Below, piece after piece: positions 10,045 through 18,500 of a stretch of 22,137 nt of DNA; the stretch's first letter is position 1, and the number at the start of each line of letters is the position of its first letter. The position numbers were made by a program, and so were the translations under genes. The notes below the pieces were generated by a model, which was not told the origin of the DNA, did no database searches, and worked only from the letters and a program-made list of their open reading frames with translations. The DNA comes from Spirogloea muscicola (taxonomy: Eukaryota; Streptophyta; Zygnematophyceae; Spirogloeales; Spirogloeaceae), in contig WELB01000058.1 of the NCBI GenBank assembly GCA_009602725.1, positions 690,465 through 712,601 of the forward strand, written 5' to 3'.

Positions 10045-10375
10045 AGGTGTACCGCATGCGCTTGGCAGTCTCGCTGCAGAGGTCTATGGCCCACGCGCTG
10101 CACCTGCGTGCTAGCAGAGCCCTCGCTGCTGCCTCTGGCTCAGGCCAGGGGACCCGCTTCCAGGAACCCAGTCTCTCTGACCTGAGGCTGCTTAGCAGGG
10201 ATTACTGAGTGCTTCGTAATTGCTTTGCTTCTTCTTGTGCTTGTTTTTCTTAGTGCTTCCTCTGGCCCCTTCTCGTCCTTTCTTCTCCTGTTTTGGGCTG
10301 GCTTTTTTAGCCCCTATCCTCAATGGGCGAGCCCTTTCTTCTTCGTCTTCTTCTTTTCTTCTTCTACAGTCAGGG
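10045..10375 (+). mobile_element. 5'-truncated LINE 3' end, plus-strand copy 2
   Basis: The copy begins at QVYRMRLAVSLQRSMAHALH and ends SDLRLLSRDY with TGA at 10206-10208. The 3' UTR closely matches copies 1 and 3 and carries a GGGCTGGCTTTTTTAGCCC hairpin at 10295-10313, then ATGGGCGAGC and a CTT-rich tract. The short stretch before it (about 9960-10044) is not LINE protein and marks the junction with copy 1. Confidence 0.72.
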
Positions 10376-10433
10376 AGGCTCCGCTGCCGCCGCAGTTCTT
10401 CCCGCTCTGCTCCCGACATTGTCCATTCATTTT

Positions 10434-10890
10434 GGGCTGGCTTTGCCCGCCCCTCTTCTCTATGGGCGCGCACTTTCTTTCTTCCGGCTCGCCATCGACA
10501 AGCACGGGGCGTTGGGCGCTCGAGCTGCTCAACCAGCTCTCACGTCATGCCATCGTCCGCAGCTCCATGGGAAGCCGGTGGACGTTAGCGCAGGTGTACC
10601 GCATGCGCTTGGCCGTATTGCTGCAGCGGTCTATGGCCCGAGCGCTGCACCTGCGTGCCGGAAGAGCCCTCGCTGCTGCCTCTAGCTCGGGCCAGGGGAC
10701 CCGCTTCCAGGAGCCAAGTTTCTCTGACCTGAGGCTGCTTAGCAGGGGTTACTGAGTGCTTCGTAGCTGCTTAGTTTCTTCTTGTGCTTGTTTTCTTCGT
10801 GCTTCCGCTGGCCCCTTCTTGTACTTTGTTCATTCTTTTTTGGGCTGGCTTTTCCTAGCCCCTATCCTCAATGGGCGAGCCCTTCTTCGG
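10434..10890 (+). mobile_element. 5'-truncated LINE 3' end, plus-strand copy 3 (longer, frameshifted)
   Basis: A hairpin-bearing UTR piece (10434-10475) runs straight into FFLRLAIDKHGALGAR. A small deletion near 10515-10525 then shifts the frame to LELLNQLSRHAIV and on to LAQVYRMRLAVLLQRSMARA, ending SDLRLLSRGY with TGA at 10753-10755. Its 3' UTR has the stem-loop at 10842-10861. It retains more of the element than copies 1 and 2 but cannot encode the intact tail. Confidence 0.7.
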
Positions 10891-10897
10891 CTGCCGG

Positions 10898-10980
10898 GTC
10901 GCTTGCCCAGGCATTCCGCATGCGGCTCTCTTCCTCCCCTCAGCTCATCTGACTTCCTACTGCTGACACGGGGTTACTAA
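10898..10980 (+). mobile_element. LINE tail fragment with internal deletion
   Basis: DNA resembling the LAQ-x-x-RMRL start of the tail (10902-10928) is joined after a gap to SDFLLLTRGY and a TAA stop at 10978-10980. The middle of the tail (SLQRSMA to SGSGQG) is missing. The LTRGY ending and TAA stop set it apart from the LSRGY/TGA copies just upstream, suggesting a second subfamily. Confidence 0.55.
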
Positions 10981-10986
10981 GGGCGC

Positions 10987-11079
10987 CCTGTCTGCCTAGC
11001 CTGTGGCTCCGTCATGAACACCTACCTGTATGCATCTGGTTGGCCCTTTACAGCCGATTTTGTAATATCAGCAGCCGCA
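10987..11079 (+). repeat. Inverted repeat, left arm
   Basis: About 93 bp here (from CCTGTCTGCCTAGCCTGTGG to ATCAGCAGCCGCA) are repeated as reverse complement at 11601-11689 with few changes and short indels. Each arm sits just 5' of a LINE tail reading in its own direction, so the arm is probably part of the element. The arms are about 520 bp apart. Confidence 0.7.
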
Positions 11080-11225
11080 TGTAAATGTCTCCTCACCCAT
11101 TCCTGGCTCACGCCGTGCTCTTGCGGGCAGGCCGTGCTACGGGTACTGCTTCTGGGTCTCGTCGAGGTGCCTCTTTTCCAGCTGCAAGTTACTCCGACTT
11201 GCTGCTGCTAACTCGCGGTTACTAA
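11073..11225 (+). mobile_element. LINE tail fragment, LTRGY/TAA subfamily
   Basis: After a damaged start this reads LAHAVLLRAGRATGTASGSR, then SDLLLLTRGY and a TAA at 11223-11225. It aligns residue by residue with the LSRGY copies (ARALHLRAGRALAAASGSGQ). The upstream part contains an in-frame stop and a small deletion. The 3' side runs into further GGGCTGG-type motifs at 11305 and 11354. Confidence 0.62.
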
Positions 11226-11543
11226 GCCCCACTCCGCTGCAGTCTCGTGCATAGCTGTGTGGTATAGGCGCCTCTCGGCTCTCTGGACCTTGTCCAATCT
11301 TTTTGGGCTGGCCTTTCACAGCCACTACCTTAAATTGGAAGAGCTTCCTCTTTGGGCTGGCCTCTTCGGACCTTGTCAAATCAATTTGTGCTGGCTGTTC
11401 ACAGCCCTTGCCCCCTTCGGAGAAAGAGAAGACGCTTCCAGTACGGCGGACAGCTGAATGAAAAAGATGAACAAAGTTTGAAGGGGCCAGAGAAAAGAAG
11501 AAAGCGCTAAAGCACACAGCGACTCAACTTGGCCACGAGTCTC
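11226..11543. repeat. LINE 3' UTR-like DNA with repeated GGGCTGG motifs
   Basis: The motif TTGGGCTGGC with downstream ACAGCC or a degenerate arm occurs at 11305 and 11354. A related TGCTGGCTGTTCACAGCCC follows near 11390. The latter half reads better as minus-strand UTR of the copy ending at 11544. I see no gene. Confidence 0.5.
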
Positions 11544-11600
11544 TCAGTAAACCCTGTTGAGCAGCCGCAGGTCAGAGAAAATAGTATCCGGGTAGAAAGT
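11544..11600 (-). mobile_element. Short LINE tail, minus strand, with internal deletion
   Basis: The minus-strand reading ends FSDLRLLNRVY with a TGA at 11544-11546. Immediately 5' of it the DNA jumps to the inverted-repeat arm at 11601-11689, so the central part of the tail is missing. This is a relic. Confidence 0.58.
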
Positions 11601-11689
11601 TGCGGCTGCTGATATTAGAAGAGCGGCTGTGAAAGGCCAGCCAGATGCATATCGGTGTTCATGGGGGAGCCACAGGCTAGGCAGACAGG
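11601..11689 (-). repeat. Inverted repeat, right arm
   Basis: This is the reverse-complement partner of 10987-11079. It includes GCAGACAGG at its outer end and TGCGGCTGCTGATATTAGAA at the inner end. It lies 5' (in minus-strand sense) of the LINE tail at 11544-11600. Confidence 0.7.
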
Positions 11690-11699
11690 ACGCTCTTAT

Positions 11700-11795
11700 T
11701 CTCTGGCCCCCTTCTCGTACTTTGTTCATTCTTTCTTTGGCTGGCTTTTCCAGCCCCTATCCTCAATGGGCGAGCCCTTCTTCCTTCTTAGTACC
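11700..11795 (+). repeat. Isolated plus-strand LINE 3' UTR piece with stem-loop
   Basis: The run TCTGGCCCCCTTCTCGTACT, then TTGTTCATTC, a GGCTGGCTTTTCCAGCC loop at 11738-11756 and CTATCCTCAATGGGCGAGCC matches the UTRs of the plus copies at 9813, 10209 and 10756. No coding tail precedes it, so it is a fragment. Confidence 0.6.
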
Positions 11796-11802
11796 CCAAG
11801 GG

Positions 11803-11905
11803 TTGCAGGTCCCCTGGCCAGAGCCAGAGGCTGCAGCCAATGCGCGACCGGCATGCAGACGCACCGCGTGTGCCATTGATCACTGCAGCGAGACTACAGA
11901 AAGAA
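11803..11905 (-). mobile_element. Decayed LINE tail lacking its 3' end, minus strand
   Basis: The minus-strand reading VSLQ, an in-frame stop, SMAHAVRLHAGRALAAASGS, then GQGT matches the tail but stops before the SDLRLLSRGY part. The neighbouring DNA is a plus-strand UTR piece, so the junction is a rearrangement rather than a simple 5' truncation. Confidence 0.6.
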
Positions 11906-11999
11906 CCTTCCAGCTCTCCGAAGGCGATGGCTGTGGATAGAAACAGCTGTTTTCATTGTAAAGGCAACGGCTTCAAACCTCTAACATTCTTCTTTTTCA

Positions 12000-12210
12000 T
12001 TCTTCCTTATTTGTTCTGGGCTGGCCACTCACAGCCATCGCCCCCTACTACAGCCACTGCCCTCTCCTGGAAGCGTCCTTCTCTACTGGAAGAGTCTCTT
12101 CTCTGTCAATTATCTGGGCCCTTCGATTTTTATTCATTCTTCTGTCTGGCTGGCCAATCAGCCATCGCCCTCTACTGGAAGCGTCTTTCTTTCGGGTCGG
12201 GAAAAGGAAG
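12000..12210. repeat. GGGCTGG-type hairpin motifs of the second subfamily
   Basis: Two copies of GGCTGGCC-x(4-6)-AGCCATCGCCC occur at 12018 and 12148, each followed within about 60 bp by CTGGAAGCG. They resemble those at 13226 and 11305 more than the AGCCCCTATCCTCAATGGG form. They are probably UTR monomers of related LINEs. Confidence 0.5.
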
Positions 12211-12427
12211 GTGCGCGGTGCGAAGAAAGTAAAGGGAGGCCACATCAAGCCAATACAGGAGGAGGCAAATGCACTAGTGCATAGAACGGGCTACACAAGA
12301 TGAAAAAGGACGCTTCGAAGGGGCCGGAAAGAGGAATTCGTGTATATGAAAGAAACAAAAGCCAAATGGCCAGATACAAAGGCAAGCACATCTAGAGACC
12401 TACATGACCTACAGCAGATTGACCCGC

Positions 12428-12775
12428 TCAGTAACCACGGGTAAAAACATGAAGGTCGCTAATCGATGCCTGAATACTAGAAAGCAAATACGAAGCCCTT
12501 CTGCCACCAACTAGAGCTCGCCCAGCTTTCTGGTGCAAAGCATTATCCTCAGCACGCTGCAAACAGGCCGAAATGCGTCGTCGCAAGAACGACAGATATG
12601 CAGCTGGCATGCCCATCTCAGCCGGAAACACATCTGCACGTCGTGCATAGCCTAGATTGGCAATACTCTGGAGGAGAGGGTGGAAACGAGTAGCCAAGAA
12701 TGTCGACTGCTGCTGGCAGGAGCTGATCGCATCGGGGGTAATCGGAGTAGTGCTGAAGCTACCTTTGCTCTGCAC
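12428..12775 (-). mobile_element. 5'-truncated LINE 3' end, divergent subfamily
   Basis: A minus-strand open frame of about 115 codons ends in FLRRRISACLQRAEDNALHQ, then KAGRALVGG and SISDLHVFTRGY with TGA. Position by position it parallels the other tails (YRMRVAISLQRSMA, RAGRALAAAS, SISDLRLLSRGY) but the residues differ widely, so it belongs to a separate subfamily. The upstream part (RFHPLLQSIANLGYARRADV) matches the LLNQLARHAIARR region. It is not an independent gene, because its only recognisable content is the retroelement tail. Confidence 0.6.
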
Positions 12776-13059
12776 CGCCCACTGCCTGGCCAGCTATATG
12801 TGTCGATGCTGGACCTTTATACGCCTCCGTGACAACAACGTCGACCAAAGCCCGTGGTCCTGCACCAGGTTGCACACGACAATGTCAAGTGTGCGGCGAT
12901 GGTGACGTTTCTGGGCATCCGTGGTGATAGGCATGATGTTGTTCACTTCCACAACCGCACGATACCCAAACAGCGCTGGAAAAGCGCGCTCCAGTCCAAC
13001 TCCTTTCCAGTCCAAATCATTTCAAGCGCACCGCGCGCCTTCTCTCGCTGGCCTTCACT

Positions 13060-13345
13060 TGTCCACTTTGGGCTGGCTTTCACACTCTCGCCCCCTTTGG
13101 AATAGCCACTTCCTTTTCGGCCTCCTCGTTTGTTCCTGTGGCTTGGCCTCCCACAGCCAATGCCTTACATCGAAGGAGCGGTTTGTTTTTGAAGAAGAAT
13201 CGGCTGTGAAATGCCAGCTTCTTTTGAGCTGGCCTCACACAGCCATCGCCTAACTCTTAAAGGAGCCGCTTATTTCGTTCCTTGCTACTTTGACCTTGTT
13301 CAGTCTTTTGTGGGCTGGCTTCTTCGGGGCCAAAAGGCCGTCTTG
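13060..13345 (+). repeat. Cluster of degenerate GGGCTGG hairpin motifs
   Basis: The motif occurs at 13070 (GGGCTGGCTTTCACACTCTC), about 13140 (GGCTTGGCCTCCCACAGCC), 13226 (GAGCTGGCCTCACACAGCC) and 13312 (GGGCTGGCTTCTTCGGGGCC). Some are preceded by a TTGTTCA or TTGTCCA type box, as in the LINE 3' UTRs. I see no attached coding tail. Confidence 0.5.
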
Positions 13346-13419
13346 GTCGTCATTTGTGGGCCGCACCGACCCTTGGACTGGCAGTGCATACTGACCAGCC
13401 GAGATGTGATTTTGTGATT

Positions 13420-14984
13420 CAGTGCTTTCACAACGAGATAAGGGTGGCAAGGACAGGCGATGAAGATCTGAATCGACTTCAGATTGTCACAAAGGGGCAA
13501 TAACAGCAATTTGCGTGCACTGGAGCGGCCGTGGAAGAAGATTGCGCGCCGTGCATGAAGGAATGGGAGGTCAAACCAAGCTAGCACCATGTTTGTATGA
13601 ACAACGAAATATTCAGAAGAGGCTAAGATGACACAAGGAAATGCTCAACTGAATAGGACTCTAGCCACGAGCGAGCACGTACATACATGACAACTCTATC
13701 ATGGTCTGCTAAAGCAACACCACAGAAGCCAGCTGCCTAGGAACAGTCTTACTGCTGCCTTGATGGGAAAAAGGCGACCTCCTAGGTACCTGACTTGCTG
13801 CTTATCTCATGCCACGTGACTTGCTCACCATCCAATCAGCTTGAGATCAAACCTTGAAGATCACCGTCGTGTCCCTTCTCTTATTTCTGGCAAAGTTGAA
13901 CATGGGCTATGACACCATCATATGTCAGTATCACGTCTCTCAATTGCCATCTCCTTACCAGCTGTGGCATGTAGAGTCACTCCTCAAGCATCATATAATG
14001 AGGCACTTCAGAGCTCGAGAAGGGCTCTCACTGCCAGCTGCCAGAGCCCTTTCTCAACTCTAGTCCTTTCTCACTCAACACGCCTTTCCTTTCATCAAGC
14101 AAGGGCGTGCCCTGTCGCAGTATATATTCCTTCAGAGGCAGCAGCATCATTCAGGGTGCTGTTCTCTTATGCTGCACTACGAAAGAAGGGCAAGGCATTC
14201 CGGACAGCCGTCCACCTCCTCCTGGACCTCCCGGTGCAACCCACCCAGACATGCTTCCGCATTCCTTTTAGCTCGATACAACAGTAGCAGAAACCCTCTC
14301 TACATCATGTGCACATCTGGCTCCTTGCGCACTTGCAGCTCTTGAGCCGGCTGCCAAAATCCTCTGATCTCTCATGTACCCTGTAAAATTTGTCAAGCAG
14401 GACCCTTCAGATCTGCAGGTATTTGTATGCTGCTCTTCTTGGACTCAAGCCAGGACAAGCATCCAGCACCATACATCACCATCGAACAAGCCGTCAAGAC
14501 TCACATAGGAGAACATTCCAGCAAATGGAGTCGCATGACGAGGCCAATCCAAGCAGAAGTAGCTGTTGCAACCATGTCAACTCCTCCCTAGACTACGGAT
14601 ACAAGCTCAAGGATGGCCAGTGTTCAACAATAAAGCAATGCGTAATGTTCCACAATAATAAGCAATGCTTAAGGGTGTCCTAAATATAATGAGAAAATCC
14701 ACTAAGCACTCATGGGCCCTGCCTACAAGGGCCCACGTATGAAAGAATGAGGAAGCCACGTAGACGTGCAGCAGACCACTTGGACCACTAAGCATGATGG
14801 GTTGCGCATCGCCTGCAGCTCCTTGCATGTGGATAATGATGTACATGTAAATACGGCAGCAGGGCCGACAAGCAACTGTACCACAAGTACGATGGGCACG
14901 GGCTGTGCATGTTTGCATGCATGTTTTGGCTCCTTGGCTATCTTGCAACACCGTTGCAGCATTGGGCTGAATCTGCCATCACCC
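13420..14984. other. Intergenic DNA with no recognised content
   Basis: Several open frames of 60-120 codons exist (for example 13922-14287), but none has a partner elsewhere in the window, a recognisable motif or convincing composition. I see no tRNA-like fold or repeat array. Confidence 0.4.
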
Positions 14985-15208
14985 GTGTCGCTTGCTTATG
15001 AATACATGTAGGTGACATAGTCACCATTGAGATAGTGAGCAAGCAGACATCAGAGCTCAGGCTCTTGGTTGTAGCGCAGTATAGCCAGGTCCACCTGTGT
15101 CGCTTGCTTATGAGTACATGTAGGTGACATAGTCTCCCTTGAGGTAGTGAGCAAGCTGACATCAGAGCTCAGGCTCTTGGTTGTACCGCAGCATAGCCAG
15201 GTCCACCT
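14985..15208 (-). repeat. 112 bp direct tandem duplication at the 3' end of gene B
   Basis: Copy 1 (14985-15096) and copy 2 (15097-15208) differ at only a handful of positions. Both begin GTGTCGCTTGCTTATGA and end AGGTCCACCT. Copy 2 contains the last codons of gene B, its stop at 15162-15164 and about 65 bp of 3' UTR. Copy 1 repeats the same coding end (VDLAILRYNQEPEL plus stop) downstream of the real stop, so it lies in the 3' UTR. Confidence 0.85.
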
Positions 15209-15568
15209 GGTATGTTGGATAATGTGTCGGAATGTATGAAGCAGCTGCGCTGGCAGCCAGAAGGTCGTGAATCATGGCTGCTGACGATGAGGGTGCTGAA
15301 GGAAGTCCCGAGGAGGAGATGGGCGGTAGGCAGTTGCGGCACCTCGGTGGCTGCCCATTGATGACTGGCTTGAAAGGCACGGTGGACTCCTTGCCACACA
15401 CTGTGCAAGGGCCCTTGTAAAGCGGCTTCCCAGCTCTTGTGTCAGTGCCAGTGTACTTCCACTCAGGCCTGCAGTGGAGGCCTCCAGAGCCTCCTCCAGC
15501 GGCTGCCTGGCCTCTTGCTGCCTTGCTCTGCTTGTCTCTGTGTCGTCGGATGCACACATCTTCGCCAG
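15162..15568 (-). CDS. Gene B terminal exon with four-cysteine zinc ribbon
   Basis: The exon begins after a CATGCAG acceptor with AGEDVCIRRHRDKQSKAARG, identical to gene A. It then has RPEWKYTGTDTRAGKPLYKG, a C-x2-C-x18-C-x2-C ribbon with VPFKP at its centre, CLPPISSSGLP, and the ending YPTYQVDLAMLRYNQEPEL with TGA. The exon carries 135 codons including the stop. The near-identity of the ribbon and its approach to gene A, against the poor conservation of other parts, argues for strong constraint on this domain. Confidence 0.85.
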
Positions 15569-18500
15569 CTGCATGCAGACAAGCCAAGGAGCCACGAAGA
15601 AGTCAGAGGTGAGTGGTGGTGGTACCATGACCCTGCCGTCCACCACAGTCAGAACAAACACATTTATGCAGTTCCTGGTTTCTGGTTGCCTTTTGGTTGA
15701 TCATGACTTCTGCATGCATCTTGTAACCTCACCGTAGAAGTTCTGAAATCTGATTTGCTCGCCGGCCACCAAGCGTTGCCTGACCATGTCGTCTGCCCAA
15801 TATGAGAACTCGACAATGCAAAACCATTTTCCAGGATGGTTCTTGTTCTCCCTCACGAGCGAACGGGCGACAAGGCCGTATCTTCCAAAGCACTGCTCTG
15901 CATGCTGCTCCGCCACTCTGCTCAAGAATGTGAACCACAAGACAATGTGCAACATTGGTCAACACATAGCAGACCCAAGGGCGACATTGATAAGCAGCTC
16001 ATCTGATTATGCAGAAGTAGGAGATGTCTTCCAACAAAGACCCCATCATTGATATGTACATTGATAGTTGTGTCGTCCAATAGATAAGTTGAGGCGTGCT
16101 GAGCCTGCAAGAGGACAAGGAAGCTTACAGCTCTCCGCTGTGAGTGTCGCCTGCCAAGAAGTCCGTGACAAACCTGTAGAAGCAGCAGAACAAAGTAGCC
16201 GATCAAGCAGTGTCCACGTTTGTCTAACTTTGTCACTTGCAGTTCAGCTCTGTCATCAGTAGTCTCTACTTGAGGTTGTCGCTGGTCATATTGACTCCTG
16301 CTTAAGAGACACTCAAGCTGAGGCAGTACTGCTCGCTGTACGAGCGGACCATTATCCGACATCCCAACAATGCAGAGAAGACAGGCATGCCTGTGCAAGC
16401 ATCTGAGGTGCGATTAACAACCGCAGAAATTGATAGGAAAGAAAGCCTCAAAGACGTCCTAACACTAGTGGAGCCTGCATGTGTTGCTCAGACCTTGGAG
16501 GCAGCTGAGAAATATTTATCTTTGGGCAGGCATCGTCTGCAGGAGTGAAGTCAATGTACTCGTCCTTTTTCTTCGATTCACTGGCTCCCTCATTCGAGGT
16601 TGGAGGATAATGTTCATCTCCTAGGCCATCTTGCCACTGCTCCCCAGCTTGGCTCCCCCACAGCTGAGTGTGCAGACTCGTCGGGTACAAGGAACCGCTG
16701 AAGCTGGAGACAGCCTTCAGAGGAGGAGAGGCCCCTTGCCAGCACTCCATGTCTGCAAGTGACTGACCCCCTTCGCCCACACGCCCACTCCATGTTGAAG
16801 GGCTGCTCACGGAGTAAAGGGACTCAATGTCCATTGCAGATGGCCTCGCAGAGCTCTGGTGCCTCAGCAGCCCTGCAGTCAGGAGGTTGATAAGGTCAAA
16901 ATGGAAGTGCACTGACCCTCTTCTTGACAACAACCTAGCAGTCTCCGGAGAAACAGGCACTCTTTCGGCGAGTGATATAATCTGACTTTATGCTTCCTGT
17001 GTGCAGATAGATCATGACTGGTTGAGCTTTGTCTTAGCCAATAGGCATAGGAAGTATTTTATCTTGTATTCATACTCACCCTTGTCCTTGTACTGGTCCA
17101 TCTGGTTGGAGTGGACGAGCTATCACAAGAAAAATTGACAAGGAGACTGTCATACACAAGCACAACCCCAAAGACCTTACATGCCCGCCAGCAACACGCG
17201 ACTTGTCTCAACATGCCTCTTGAAAATGGCAACGGCATCCTTGCACTTGTACATAGAAGCTGAGGTCCTTTGAGTCTGATATCTGCTGGCTTGATCATTG
17301 TATCTGCTGGCTTACTCATTTCTGAGAATGGATGCCATGACCTCTGTGATTCTGATGGGTGTACATGGACCTACATCAGGCTCCTCCTCATACAATCTCA
17401 ACCTCTGAGGCTGAGCAACATGGAGAGAAGTACAGATGTTGTACGCAGGCTTTACGAGCCTCACCTCAATGGGCATGTCAAGATCATCGAGCATTTGAGG
17501 GCGCCTATGTCCAGGGTAAGCAGACCTCGACCTTATGTATTGTGCACTGCTGATTGATTTCTCATCATCTGTAGCCAGTTTACCATCCTGATGCTTCTCG
17601 GCATTGGAAGAAGCTGGCTTGGAGAGGGGATGACTGCCCATCCGAGTGCTCCCTGAGGTGGTCTGGCTTGCTCTGCAGGATGAGTTGATTGATAAGGAGT
17701 GAACCAGGGGACGCGTGATGCCAGGCAGCCCCTCCCCATGATTGTAGGACAAGGAGCGGGACAGCTGCTTCCTGCTGAAGAATGGGTGGAGGCGCAGGGA
17801 GGCCTCCAGAGCTGCCCCTGACGAGGACAAGTGGGAGTTCTCCCGTGAGTTTGCATGGAATCCATTCCTGCCGTTGGCGTCCTGGGAAAAGGGAAAGTTG
17901 CTGGTGGGTGATGATGATGATGAGCTCCAGAGGCTTGCAGTAGATTGAGCAGAACGTCCAAGCCTTCCTTCTTCATCAGCTTCCCCGCTCTCAAAGCCCG
18001 AGCTCATGCCAAGATGCACTGAAGCTGGAGCCTGATGAAGAAACCCATTGCCCTGGTGTTTGCTGTGATGGTAGTGCTGCCCTTGGCTGCCATCGAGTGC
18101 TTGTGTGTGTGTTGCGAGAGCTCCACGCAGATCAGCGGCTGGCTCAGGCACCCAGTTGCTGCTCAGTGTAAGGGAAGGGTCCTCATCGGACGGGGACATG
18201 GTTCCTGGAGGGGCGAGTGACTCTTCCAGCACCTCTTGCTCTGGACAGACAGAAGCCTGCCAGTCGTCTGTGTCGAGTGCATGCTGCTTATGCGCTGCCT
18301 TGCCCCCCAACCAGCTGCCAGGGAGGTGAGGTGCAGTCGAATCTAGGAGCACTTGGAGGCTTGCCAACTTGTCTCCTCCTGTCGCACATGATGTCCGCGC
18401 TAACCATGGCTGATGGACTGGCATGATGAGTCGGGCTCCGTTGTATGCATCCTCGAGCAAAACTACTCGCCCGCCTCGATAAGTTTTCTCACTGCCCAAT

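Noticed and set aside
9641-10890. Head-to-tail repeats as a CRISPR array or tandem gene family
   Set aside because: Units are long, unequal and share a 3' end with variable 5' truncation, which is the signature of LINE insertions.
13922-14287. 121-codon plus-strand open frame
   Set aside because: It has no recognisable motif, no partner in the window and no splice or start context worth reporting. Frames of this length are expected by chance at this composition.
17312-17464. Open-frame extension of the gene B linker exon
   Set aside because: Gene A has a GTGAGG donor at the equivalent codon, and downstream exons keep phase only if splicing occurs there. The extra residues have no match in gene A.
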